Of a stretch of 42,672 nucleotides of DNA, positions 30,309-38,890 are shown in pieces. The position numbers and the translations under genes were made by a program. Positions within the stretch are counted from its first letter, which is position 1. Each line of letters starts with the position of its first letter. Under the pieces are notes generated by a model. That model was not told the DNA's origin. It saw only the letters and a program-made list of their open reading frames with translations, and did not search any database. This DNA is from Candidatus Thioglobus sp. (lineage in GTDB: Bacteria; Pseudomonadota; Gammaproteobacteria; PS1; Pseudothioglobaceae): the NCBI GenBank assembly GCA_018644675.1, contig JABGQC010000012.1:1-42672 (forward strand), given 5' to 3'.

Positions 30309-30353
30309 TAATATACCTTTCTGGAAAGGTTTCTGGAAAGGTTTCTGGAAAAA
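30309..30353. promoter_or_regulatory. Operator with three tandem 12-bp units upstream of the ABC operon
   Basis: The plus strand reads TAATATACC followed by TTTCTGGAAAGG three times (30318-30329, 30330-30341, 30342-30353, the last ending in AAA). The first unit and its TAATATACC flank match the left half of the actP operator at 24460-24493 and have the same distance to the promoter. Extra units look like a local tandem expansion. Confidence 0.65.
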
Positions 30354-30368
30354 GATAAAAAAACTTTT

Positions 30369-30848
30369 TTAATTTTTAAGTAATTTTGTCAACAAATTTG
30401 TTAATAACGCCAACTCTCGTTTAGACAACTTAGACTCAAAAAACTGCTTAGACATATACTGTACTAATGGATAGTTTTTTTCAATAAATTCAACACCAAG
30501 CTCGGTAAGTCTAACAATCTTACTTCTTTTATCTGTAGGGTTTGCATCTCTAATAATATAGTTTTTAGATTCTAGCTTGATTAAGACCTTGGTTAAACCT
30601 CCTGAAGAGACCATGAGTGAGCTGGACAATAAAGAAGGGGTTAGTCTATGGGGATAAGGAAAAGAGCGTAGTAATACCAATACCTCAAGCTCAAACACAG
30701 AAAGGTCAAACTGCTCGCAAACACTTTCAACAAGCAAGTTAAATTGAGAAGATGCCCTACCTAGATTAAGCACGGCCATTGCTAGATTTACATCTATATC
30801 AGGCCAGTTCTCATGGAAACGAATTTCTGTATTTTCAACCTTGATCAT
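30369..30848 (-). CDS. MarR-family regulator, copy 2
   Basis: This twin of the 24525-25004 protein has the same 159-residue length and the same winged helix (LTPSLLSSSLMVSSGGLTKV, then DKRSKIVRLTELG). Residues 1-142 are identical. The tail differs (SKRELALLTNLLTKLLKN). It lies directly upstream of the operator and promoter of the ABC transporter operon and downstream of prpE. Its leader carries two copies of AATAATACCTAAAA and a TTGATNNNNATCAA box not present in copy 1. With identical DNA-binding residues, both copies should recognise the same operators and could form mixed dimers. Confidence 0.92.
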   Translation of the reverse strand: MIKVENTEIRFHENWPDIDVNLAMAVLNLGRASSQFNLLVESVCEQFDLSVFELEVLVLLRSFPYPHRLTPSLLSSSLMVSSGGLTKVLIKLESKNYIIRDANPTDKRSKIVRLTELGVEFIEKNYPLVQYMSKQFFESKLSKRELALLTNLLTKLLKN

Positions 30849-30873
30849 CTTTTTTGGTATGTGTATTGTTTAA
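30422..30873. repeat. 452-bp repeat, copy 2 (marR body and leader)
   Basis: This block matches 24578-25029 without a difference that I can see, in direct orientation. Recombination between the two would remove 5844 bases, including all five transporter genes. Confidence 0.9.
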
Positions 30874-30878
30874 CAACA

Positions 30879-30909
30879 AATAATACCTAAAAAAAAATAA
30901 TACCTAAAA
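30879..30909. promoter_or_regulatory. Tandem AATAATACCTAAAA motif upstream of marR copy 2
   Basis: Exact 14-mers at 30879-30892 and 30896-30909, 17 bases apart. A third exact copy lies upstream of acs at 19288-19301. On the minus strand each contains TATTAT, so they could also serve as -10 elements. Confidence 0.4.
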
Positions 30910-30916
30910 GTCATTC

Positions 30917-30930
30917 TTGATAAGAATCAA
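30917..30930. promoter_or_regulatory. FNR/ANR-like box
   Basis: TTGATAAGAATCAA matches the FNR-family consensus TTGATNNNNATCAA at all ten fixed bases. It lies 69 bases upstream of the marR copy 2 start. A hit by chance in this AT-rich DNA is possible, and the same palindrome could act as an RNA hairpin after prpE. Confidence 0.4.
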
Positions 30931-30975
30931 GATAAACAATCATCAGATTAACACATGATTTGAGGGATGCTTACA

Positions 30976-32847
30976 TTATGGCAAGGCCTGCTGAATCTCA
31001 TCCAAAATAGCAGGATCATCAATAGTTGACGGTACAACATAATCTTCGCCATCTACCAATTGTCTCAAGGTTTTTCTCAAAATTTTACCAGAGCGTGTTT
31101 TAGGTAAACGCTCAACAATAACAGTGTCTTTGTAACAGGCTACTGCACCAATTTTCTCTCGCATTAATTGAACCAACGCTTGTTTAATGTCTGCTTGATC
31201 AAACTCAGCGCCTGACTTCAAAATGGCAAATCCTAATGGCATCTGTCCTTTAAGATTGTCGTTTCTGCCAATCACTGCACACTCTGCCACAGCTGGGTGC
31301 GTGCCAATAATTTCTTCCATCTCACCTGTTGACAATCGATGACCGGAAACGTTAATTACATCATCAGTACGCCCCATCACAAAAAGATATCCATCATCAT
31401 CAATATAGCCACCATCACCACTGACGTAGTAACCCGGAAAGGTTTCTAAATAGCCTGCCTTAAATCGATCCATATCACCCCATACTGTGGTTAAACAACT
31501 AGGAGGTAAAGGTAGCTTAATAGCAATATTGCCTTGCTGATTAGCAGCAACCTCTTGACCGTTGTCATCCAAAATACTCACATTAAAACCTGGTACAGGT
31601 ACGGTTGACGAGCCTGGCTTAATCGGCATCTTTTCAATACCTAGCATATTGGCTGAAATTGCCCAACCTGTTTCTGTTTGCCACCAATGATCAATAATAG
31701 GTAGATCAAACTGCTCATTGAGCCATTCGTAAGTTGGTGGATCTAGTCGCTCACCCGCAGCAAATAAAGTTTTTAGAGAGGATAAATCATATTGCTTAAT
31801 GAAATCACCATTAGGATCTTCTTTTTTAATTGCTCTGAAGGCAGTCGGCGCTGTAAATAATGCCTTAACTTTGTAATCAGAAATTACCCGCCAAAAGGCG
31901 CCTGCATCAGGCGTCATAATTGGCTTTCCTTCAAAAAATACTGTTGTACACCCTTGCAATAATGGTGCATACACAATATAAGAATGGCCCACTACCCAGC
32001 CCACGTCAGAGGCAGACCAAAAAACCTCACCTGGCTTCATGTCATAAATGGCACTCATACTATACTTCATTGCAACCGCATGGCCACCATTTTCACGCAC
32101 CACTCCCTTAGGCTTGCCAGTGGTGCCAGACGTATATAGAATGTAGAGCAAATCAGTTCCTTTAACTGGCGTACATGGTGCCGCTTTAGCTTTACTGACA
32201 ACCTCTACCCAGTCTAAATCACCATCTTGAGAAAGATCGGCTACTGCTTCAGGGCGTTGATAAACCACAACATTTTTCGGTGTATGTTTGGCAATTTTAA
32301 TGGCATTATCAATTAATGGCTTGTATTCAATAACGCGCTTTATTTCAATACCACAAGAGGCGCTTAAAATGACTTTTGGACTGGCATCATCAATTCGAAC
32401 CGCCAACTCAGGCGCCGCAAAACCACCAAAAACAACTGAGTGAATAGCACCAATACGAGCACAAGCTAACATTGCAACTGCCGCTTGAGGAATCATAGGC
32501 ATATATACAATAACACGATCACCTTTTTCAACCCCCAAGTCTTTTAGCATGCCTGCAGTTTGCGCCACTTCATCACGAAGCTCTCGGTAGCTATAGGTCT
32601 TTTTTGTATTGGTAACTGGTGAGTCGTAAATTAACGCAGCTTGATCAGCACGGCCATTTTCAACATGATAATCAAGTGCCATGTAGGCTGTATTCATTTC
32701 ACCATCTGCAAACCAGTGATGAATACCCTCTTCATCTTGTGTTAAAACTTTTTGTGGTGGCTGGAACCATTTAAGGTCTTCAGATTTTTCTTTCCAGAAT
32801 CCTTCTGGGTCATTTTTTGATGCGTCCAATTCTTGTTGGTAGTTCAT
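30976..32847 (-). CDS. prpE: Propionyl-CoA synthetase
   Basis: PrpE activates propionate to propionyl-CoA, the entry to the methylcitrate cycle. The 623-residue ANL enzyme shows LYTSGTTGKPKGVVRENGG, WSASDVGWVVGHSYI, FTAPTAFRAIKKEDP, DHWWQTETGWAI and [15 protein letters not shown]. The TETGW form and VVRENGG segment separate it from the acetate enzyme at 17344. I chose the ATG at 32847, preceded by TAGGAGA; a longer frame to 32874 adds nine residues. It is the last gene of the prp cluster, about 110 bases after prpF. Confidence 0.93.
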   Translation of the reverse strand: MNYQQELDASKNDPEGFWKEKSEDLKWFQPPQKVLTQDEEGIHHWFADGEMNTAYMALDYHVENGRADQAALIYDSPVTNTKKTYSYRELRDEVAQTAGMLKDLGVEKGDRVIVYMPMIPQAAVAMLACARIGAIHSVVFGGFAAPELAVRIDDASPKVILSASCGIEIKRVIEYKPLIDNAIKIAKHTPKNVVVYQRPEAVADLSQDGDLDWVEVVSKAKAAPCTPVKGTDLLYILYTSGTTGKPKGVVRENGGHAVAMKYSMSAIYDMKPGEVFWSASDVGWVVGHSYIVYAPLLQGCTTVFFEGKPIMTPDAGAFWRVISDYKVKALFTAPTAFRAIKKEDPNGDFIKQYDLSSLKTLFAAGERLDPPTYEWLNEQFDLPIIDHWWQTETGWAISANMLGIEKMPIKPGSSTVPVPGFNVSILDDNGQEVAANQQGNIAIKLPLPPSCLTTVWGDMDRFKAGYLETFPGYYVSGDGGYIDDDGYLFVMGRTDDVINVSGHRLSTGEMEEIIGTHPAVAECAVIGRNDNLKGQMPLGFAILKSGAEFDQADIKQALVQLMREKIGAVACYKDTVIVERLPKTRSGKILRKTLRQLVDGEDYVVPSTIDDPAILDEIQQALP

Positions 32848-32959
32848 TTTGAATCTCCTATCGTTAAACATCAATCCAACCTAAAAAAACATTAAAGCAG
32901 GAAAATGTTATTTATTTAATCTTTTAACTCTCTCTAAAATTTATTAGTCATTTAACCCA

Positions 32960-34147
32960 TTATAAATGATCAAAAACATTGCCAGGAATGTACACGGAGC
33001 CTTTCATTAAGATTCTAGCACTGCGACTCATTACCACCTTGTTGACCGTCCAATCACCCTTGTCTTGCACAGCTTCTGCGCCCACCTTTAGAGTACCTGA
33101 CGGATGTCCAAAAACTACCGACTTTCGCTCACTACCACCGGCCGCAAGATTTACTAGCGTACCAGGAATGACTGCTGCAGTTCCAATGGCTACTGCCGCA
33201 GTTCCCATCATTGCATGGTGCAATAGCCCCATCGATAAAGCTCTAACGTTCAAATCAATATCATCTGCATTAATCGTTTTAGCACTCGAAGAGGTGTAGT
33301 CTTGAGACTGGCCAACAAAAGCAACTTTAGGTGTGTGCTGACGATCTGCAGCCTGCTCAATGTCATCTATCAGGCCCATCTTTATAGCGCCATATGCACG
33401 AATAGTCTCAAACATGGCTAAAGCCTTTTTATCACTATTAATATCAGTTTGCAACTCTATACCAGTGTAATTAATCGCCTCAGCATTCAAGAAAATTGTT
33501 GGAATGCCTGCGTTAATCATTGTTACTTTAAATGTGCCAACCCCAGGAACCTCCAAATCATCCACTAAATTTCCAGTCGGGAACATGGCTTCAGAAGCAT
33601 CCACTGGGCTCATGAATTCAACCTGAACTTCTGCTGCAGGAAAGGTGACACCATCTAACTCGAAATCGCCTGTTTCCTGAACCTCGCCATCAATCATCGG
33701 CACTTGGGCAATGATAGTTTTGCTAATGTTTTCCTGCCAAATGCGAACAGTCGCTATGCCATTTTTGGGAATGCGTTCGACATCAACCAAACCCTGGCCA
33801 ATTGCAAAAGAGCCAACGGCAGCAGTCAAATTTCCACAATTTCCGCTCCAATCCACAAAAGGCTTATCAATGGATACTTGGCCAAAAAGATAATCAACAT
33901 CATGGTCTATTTTTGAGCTTTTCGATAAGATAACACTTTTACTAGTGCTTGAGGTTGCCCCGCCCATGCCGTCAGTTTGCTTATGATACGGATCAGGGCT
34001 GCCAATAACACGAAGCAGCATCGCATCGCGCGCTGCACCGGCGACTTTGCACACTTCAGGTAGATCGTCCAGATTAAAGAAAACCCCTTTACTAGTTCCG
34101 CCACGCATATACGTAGCAGGAATTTTAATTTGAGGCTTAAAAGTCAT
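32960..34147 (-). CDS. prpF: 2-methylaconitate cis-trans isomerase
   Basis: PrpF isomerises 2-methyl-trans-aconitate made by AcnD to the cis form, which an aconitase then hydrates. The 395-residue protein has the two-lobed PrpF fold. It starts with ATYMRGGTSKGVFF and DGMGGATSSTSKSVI, then has DWSGNCGNLTAAVG, and near the end GHPSGTLKVGAE and SRSARILMKGSVYIP. Length is normal. Its ATG overlaps the acnD stop by one base (TAATG), so the two enzymes that must act in sequence are translationally coupled. Confidence 0.96.
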   Translation of the reverse strand: MTFKPQIKIPATYMRGGTSKGVFFNLDDLPEVCKVAGAARDAMLLRVIGSPDPYHKQTDGMGGATSSTSKSVILSKSSKIDHDVDYLFGQVSIDKPFVDWSGNCGNLTAAVGSFAIGQGLVDVERIPKNGIATVRIWQENISKTIIAQVPMIDGEVQETGDFELDGVTFPAAEVQVEFMSPVDASEAMFPTGNLVDDLEVPGVGTFKVTMINAGIPTIFLNAEAINYTGIELQTDINSDKKALAMFETIRAYGAIKMGLIDDIEQAADRQHTPKVAFVGQSQDYTSSSAKTINADDIDLNVRALSMGLLHHAMMGTAAVAIGTAAVIPGTLVNLAAGGSERKSVVFGHPSGTLKVGAEAVQDKGDWTVNKVVMSRSARILMKGSVYIPGNVFDHL

Positions 34148-36762
34148 TATGAGTTTTCCTCTAAAAAATCTTGTGCAAAACGCTGTAACACACCACCAGC
34201 AGAATAAACCTGAACTTCTTCAGCCGTATCTAGGCGACACTTAACTGGAATGTCTACACGCTCGCCATTAGTACGCGTCATTTTCACAATTAGATCAGAC
34301 CCTGGTGCAATCTCACCTTCAACATCAAAGGTTTCACTACCATCAATATGATAAGTTGCACGCGTTTCATTTTTAACAAATTCAAGTGGCAATACACCCA
34401 TACCAACCAAATTGGTTCTATGAATACGCTCAAAACCTTCAGCAATAATTGTTTCAACACCCGCCAAACGAACTCCTTTTGCAGCCCAATCACGTGACGA
34501 ACCCTGACCATAGTCAGCACCTGCAATAATGATTAGAGGTTGGGCACGATCCATGTAGGTTTCGATTGCTTCCCACATACGCATTTCCACACTTTCTGGC
34601 TCAACACGAGCAAGTGAACCTTGCTTGATTTCTCCTGTTTTTCCATTAACACCATCACGACACATTTCGTTCAACAATTTTGGATTAGCAAAAGTGGCAC
34701 GTTGCGCTGTTAAATGATCACCACGGTGAGTAGCATAAGAGTTGAAATCCTCTTCTGGTAAACCCATTTTATGTAAATAAGCACCTGCGGCGCTATCCAG
34801 CATAATTGCATTTGACGGCGATAAATGATCGGTGGTAATGTTGTCACCCAATACAGCAAGAGGACGCATACCTTTCATGGTTCGCTCACCTGCTAACGCA
34901 CCTTCCCAGTAAGGAGGGCGACTAATGTAAGTGCTTTTATCATCCCAATCATATAAAGGACTCTTTGCCTCTTGTATAACGCCAAGATCAAACATTGGGT
35001 TATAAATTTGTTGAAACATTTGCGGCTTAACACTGGATTTTACAATTGCATCGATTTCTGTATCTGAAGGCCAAATATCTTTCAAGGTAATTGGGTTGCC
35101 ATTTTTATCGTTACCCAAGCTATCTTGTTCAATGTCAAAGCGCATGGTACCTGCCAGTGCATAGGCAACCACCAAAGGTGGAGACGCTAGAAAGGCTTGT
35201 TTCGCATAAGGATGAATACGACCATCAAAATTACGATTACCAGAAAGCACCGCTGTTGCATACAAATCACGCTCAATAATCTCATCACGAATAACAGGAT
35301 TTAGCGCACCAGACATACCATTACAAGTTGTACAGGCAAAGCCCACGATACCAAATCCAAGCGCTTCAAGTTCACTTAACAAGCCCGCTTCTTTTAAGTA
35401 AAGTTCAGCAACTTTTGAACCTGGTGCAAATGAAGTCTTAACCCAAGGTTTACGAACCAGGCCAAGCTCATTAGCCTTACGCGCAACTAGTCCAGCGGCA
35501 ACAACATTGCGCGGATTAGAAGTGTTAGTACAAGAAGTGATCGCAGCGATAATAACCGCACCATCAGGCATTTTTCCTGCGGCTTCTTCAGCCTGCGCTT
35601 TATCCAAATTCTTAGCGATACCACTTGACACAAGATCAGCAGTTGCTAGGCGACGATGAGGATTAGATGGGCCCGCCATATTACGACCAACCAATGATAA
35701 GTCAAACGTGAGCACACGCTGATATTGAGCATTTACCAAATCATCTGCCCAAAGGCCTGTTGATTTTGCGTAGCGCTCAACTAAAGCAACTTGTTCAGGA
35801 TCACGACCTGTTAACCTTAGATAATCAATGGTTTGCTCATCAATATAGAACAAACCTGCTGAGGCGCCATATTCAGGCGTCATGTTAGAGATTGTTGCAC
35901 GGTCTCCGATTGTTAGATTTTTAGTGCCATCACCAAAAAATTCTAGATAAGCTGAAACAACCTTTTCGTTTCGTAAAAACTCAGTAATGGCAAGAACCAC
36001 ATCAGTTGCTGTAATACCTTCCTGGCGCTCACCTATTAGCTTAACACCAATAATATTAGGTAGACGCATCATAGATGGCAAGCCAAGCATAACTGTTTCT
36101 GCCTCTAATCCGCCCACACCAATTGCCATCACTCCCAATGCATCAACGTGTGGCGTGTGAGAATCGGTACCCACACAAGTGTCAGGAAATGCAACACCTT
36201 CTCGCGCTTGAATAACAGGCGACATTTTTTCCAAATTAATCTGATGCATAATGCCGTTACCCGCAGGAATAACATCAACATTTTTAAAAGAGGTTTTGCA
36301 CCATTCGATAAAATCAAAACGGTCTTTATTGCGACGATCTTCAATGGCACGGTTTTTTTCAAATGCATCTGCGTCAAAACCAGGCGCCTCAACCGCAAGA
36401 GAATGATCAACAATTAACTGGGTCTGCACTACCGGGTTAACCTTAGCAGGATCTCCGCCTTGATCTGCAATAGCATCACGCAAACCCGCCAAATCAACCA
36501 ATGCTGTCTGCCCTAAGATATCATGACAAACGACACGGGCAGGATACCAAGGAAAATCTAAATCTTGCTTGCTTTCAATAAGTTGCTTTAGCGAGTCTGT
36601 GAGCATCTCTGGCTGGCAACGACGCACAAGCTGCTCGGCGAGAATACGAGACGTATAGGGAAGCTTAGCGTAAGCACCAGAAGTAATCTCATCAATCGCT
36701 TGACGCGTATCGAAATAATCTAAATCTGTACCATCAAGGTGTTTGCGATAATTTGTATTCAT
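34147..36762 (-). CDS. acnD: 2-methylcitrate dehydratase, Fe/S-dependent
   Basis: AcnD is an aconitase-family [4Fe-4S] enzyme that dehydrates 2-methylcitrate. The pair AcnD-PrpF replaces PrpD. The 871-residue protein has the cluster cysteines in ITSCTNTSNPRNV and FACTTCNGMSG, plus DTCVGTDSHTPHVDALGVMAIGVGG early and the swivel-domain GADYGQGSSRDWAAKG late. It starts 87 bases after prpC. The aconitase family can be hard to split, but the adjacent prpF makes AcnD the best call over AcnA. Confidence 0.95.
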   Translation of the reverse strand: MNTNYRKHLDGTDLDYFDTRQAIDEITSGAYAKLPYTSRILAEQLVRRCQPEMLTDSLKQLIESKQDLDFPWYPARVVCHDILGQTALVDLAGLRDAIADQGGDPAKVNPVVQTQLIVDHSLAVEAPGFDADAFEKNRAIEDRRNKDRFDFIEWCKTSFKNVDVIPAGNGIMHQINLEKMSPVIQAREGVAFPDTCVGTDSHTPHVDALGVMAIGVGGLEAETVMLGLPSMMRLPNIIGVKLIGERQEGITATDVVLAITEFLRNEKVVSAYLEFFGDGTKNLTIGDRATISNMTPEYGASAGLFYIDEQTIDYLRLTGRDPEQVALVERYAKSTGLWADDLVNAQYQRVLTFDLSLVGRNMAGPSNPHRRLATADLVSSGIAKNLDKAQAEEAAGKMPDGAVIIAAITSCTNTSNPRNVVAAGLVARKANELGLVRKPWVKTSFAPGSKVAELYLKEAGLLSELEALGFGIVGFACTTCNGMSGALNPVIRDEIIERDLYATAVLSGNRNFDGRIHPYAKQAFLASPPLVVAYALAGTMRFDIEQDSLGNDKNGNPITLKDIWPSDTEIDAIVKSSVKPQMFQQIYNPMFDLGVIQEAKSPLYDWDDKSTYISRPPYWEGALAGERTMKGMRPLAVLGDNITTDHLSPSNAIMLDSAAGAYLHKMGLPEEDFNSYATHRGDHLTAQRATFANPKLLNEMCRDGVNGKTGEIKQGSLARVEPESVEMRMWEAIETYMDRAQPLIIIAGADYGQGSSRDWAAKGVRLAGVETIIAEGFERIHRTNLVGMGVLPLEFVKNETRATYHIDGSETFDVEGEIAPGSDLIVKMTRTNGERVDIPVKCRLDTAEEVQVYSAGGVLQRFAQDFLEENS

Positions 36763-36849
36763 TGGTTACTTTTTTCCGTCAATTTACTTTCTTGTTGTCT
36801 TAAGTTTATTTGAGTAGGCTATTCAATTAAGCCACTCATTGTTATACAT

Positions 36850-38010
36850 TTATCCACGATCAGCCAAAGGTACAAATGTAAGATTCTCAGGGCCAGTATA
36901 GTTTGCCGCTGGGCGAATTATCTTTCCGTCCTGGCGCTGTTCAATCACATGTGCTCCCCAGCCTGTTGTTCTTGAGATAACAAAAAGTGGCGTAAACATA
37001 TCGGTTGGAACACCCATTTGCTCATAAGAAACTGCCGAGAACCAGTCTAGATTTGGAAACATTTTCTTTTCATCCATCATCACCGATTCAATACGTTCAG
37101 CAACCTTGAACATGGTTGTATTTCCATTTGACTCAGAGAGCTGTTTTGCAACGCGTTTAATAACTTCATTACGCGGATCAGAAACGGTATAAACAGGATG
37201 ACCAAAGCCAATAATAATTTCTTTACGTGCCATGCGTTCACGAATATCCGCTTCAGCTTCTTCAGCATTGTTATAACGCTTTTGAATATCAGAGGCCACC
37301 TCATTAGCACCACCATGTTTTGGCCCACGTAATGCGCCAATTGCACCCGTAATACAAGAATGAATATCAGATTCAGTGCCCGCAATAACTCGCCCTGTAA
37401 AGGTTGAAGCGTTAAACTCATGCTCCGCATAAAGTATTAATGAAACATGCATAGCTTTTACCCACTCATCAGAAGGTAACTCTCCATGCAGCATGTGTAA
37501 GAAATGCCCGCCAATTGAATCATCCTCTGTCTCTGTCTCAATGCGTTTGCCATTGTGGCTAAAGTGATACCAGTACAATAGCATAGAGCCAAAACTAGCC
37601 ATCAAACGATCCAGGGCAGCGCGTGCTTCTGCTTCAGGATGATCATCCTTTTCTGTCATGCAAGTACCCATAGCAGAACAACCTGTACGCATTACGTCCA
37701 TTGGGTGTGCTGAAGGTGGAATATTTTCCAGAATATTTTTAACAGCTGTTGGCAATCCGCGCATACCTTTTAACTTAGCTTTGTAAGACTTAAGTTGGGA
37801 AGCTGTGGGCAAAGTACCATGAATAATAAGATGTGCAATTTCTTCAAATTCAGCCTTTTCTGCAAATTCAAGAATATCATAACCACGATAATGTAAGTCA
37901 TTGCCCGTGCGTCCTACTGTACACACGGCAGTATTTCCTGCTGGCGTACCGGAAAGAGCAACTGATTTTTTTGGCTTAAAGCCCGGTGTTGTTTGGGTTG
38001 TTTCACTCAT
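36850..38010 (-). CDS. prpC: 2-methylcitrate synthase
   Basis: PrpC condenses propionyl-CoA and oxaloacetate to 2-methylcitrate. The 386-residue protein is a short citrate-synthase-family enzyme with [24 protein letters not shown] (catalytic histidine), [13 protein letters not shown] (second histidine) and [14 protein letters not shown]. Length and motifs match PrpC rather than the longer hexameric GltA. Two bases separate it from the prpB stop, and GAGGA precedes its start. It may also have some citrate synthase activity, as known for relatives. Confidence 0.95.
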   Translation of the reverse strand: MSETTQTTPGFKPKKSVALSGTPAGNTAVCTVGRTGNDLHYRGYDILEFAEKAEFEEIAHLIIHGTLPTASQLKSYKAKLKGMRGLPTAVKNILENIPPSAHPMDVMRTGCSAMGTCMTEKDDHPEAEARAALDRLMASFGSMLLYWYHFSHNGKRIETETEDDSIGGHFLHMLHGELPSDEWVKAMHVSLILYAEHEFNASTFTGRVIAGTESDIHSCITGAIGALRGPKHGGANEVASDIQKRYNNAEEAEADIRERMARKEIIIGFGHPVYTVSDPRNEVIKRVAKQLSESNGNTTMFKVAERIESVMMDEKKMFPNLDWFSAVSYEQMGVPTDMFTPLFVISRTTGWGAHVIEQRQDGKIIRPAANYTGPENLTFVPLADRG

Positions 38011-38012
38011 GA

Positions 38013-38888
38013 TTATTTTTCCTCGTTTGCAAATAATTGATCTAGTTTTTGTTCGTATTCATGGTATCCAAGAAAGTCGTACAATTCCATGCGTGTTTGC
38101 ATTGTATCGACGACATTATTTTGATGACCATCTGCTTTAATATGTTCATAAACATTTAGCGCTGCCTTGCTCATAGCGCGAAATGCACTTAGTGGATATA
38201 ACTGAAGTTTTACACCAACAGAAGCAAGCTCCTCAGATGAAAATAAAGGTGTTGCCCCAAATTCGGTAATATTTGCCAATACTGGCACATTAACAGCTTT
38301 AACAAACTCTTCATACTGCTCAAGTGTATTAATAGCTTCTGGGAAAATCATATCTGCACCAGCCTCTACGCAAGCAATAGCTCTGTCAATCGCAGACTGC
38401 ATACCTTCGACTGCCAATGCATCTGTACGTGCCATAATCACAAAATCCGAGTCTGTCTTCGCATCTACAGCAGATTTCACACGGTCAACCATTTCTTGTT
38501 GACTGATAATTGCCTTATTAGGGCGATGACCACAGCGCTTTTGCATAACCTGATCTTCAATATGAACGGCACCAGCACCAGCACGCGTAAACTCACGAAC
38601 GCATCTGGCGATATTAAAAGCGCCACCCCAGCCTGTATCAATATCAACTAATAATGGCAATGCGGTCGCATCAGTGATGCGATAAGTATCTTCCAATACA
38701 TCCTTCATGGTGGTAATACCCAGATCAGGAATACCCATTGAACAAGCAGCCACGCCACCGCCTGAAAGGTATATAGCCTGGTGGCCAACTTTTTCTGCCA
38801 TAATGGCCGAATAAGCATTAACTGCACCAACGACTTGCAATGGGTTGTTATCTTCTACTGCTTGACGAAACGCTTTACCTGCACTCAT
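38013..38888 (-). CDS. prpB: 2-methylisocitrate lyase
   Basis: PrpB cleaves 2-methylisocitrate to pyruvate and succinate, ending the methylcitrate cycle. The 291-residue protein has the isocitrate-lyase-superfamily features: [42 protein letters not shown] with the catalytic cysteine, and MARTDALA. I chose the ATG at 38888, preceded by AAGGA. A longer frame to 38939 would run into the gntR coding region. The start is two bases after the gntR stop. Confidence 0.96.
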   Translation of the reverse strand: MSAGKAFRQAVEDNNPLQVVGAVNAYSAIMAEKVGHQAIYLSGGGVAACSMGIPDLGITTMKDVLEDTYRITDATALPLLVDIDTGWGGAFNIARCVREFTRAGAGAVHIEDQVMQKRCGHRPNKAIISQQEMVDRVKSAVDAKTDSDFVIMARTDALAVEGMQSAIDRAIACVEAGADMIFPEAINTLEQYEEFVKAVNVPVLANITEFGATPLFSSEELASVGVKLQLYPLSAFRAMSKAALNVYEHIKADGHQNNVVDTMQTRMELYDFLGYHEYEQKLDQLFANEEK

Positions 38889-38890
38889 AT

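Noticed and set aside
24525..30873. The marR duplicates as ends of a transposon or integron
   Set aside because: No transposase or integrase, no terminal inverted repeats or target duplications. The repeats are regulator genes with matching promoters, so gene duplication and conversion explain them better.
30976..32847. Second ACS-like gene as a duplicate of acs
   Set aside because: Sequence differs throughout (TETGW against TETGG) and it lies in the methylcitrate cluster, so it is prpE.
32883..32913. AACATT...AATGTT hairpin between prpF and prpE as a terminator
   Set aside because: Only six AT-rich base pairs with a ten-base loop. Too weak to report despite the T run.
36780..36849. GAGTAGGCT...AGCCACTC hairpin between prpC and acnD as a terminator
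   Set aside because: The stem is imperfect and has no T run. It may only affect mRNA stability inside the operon.
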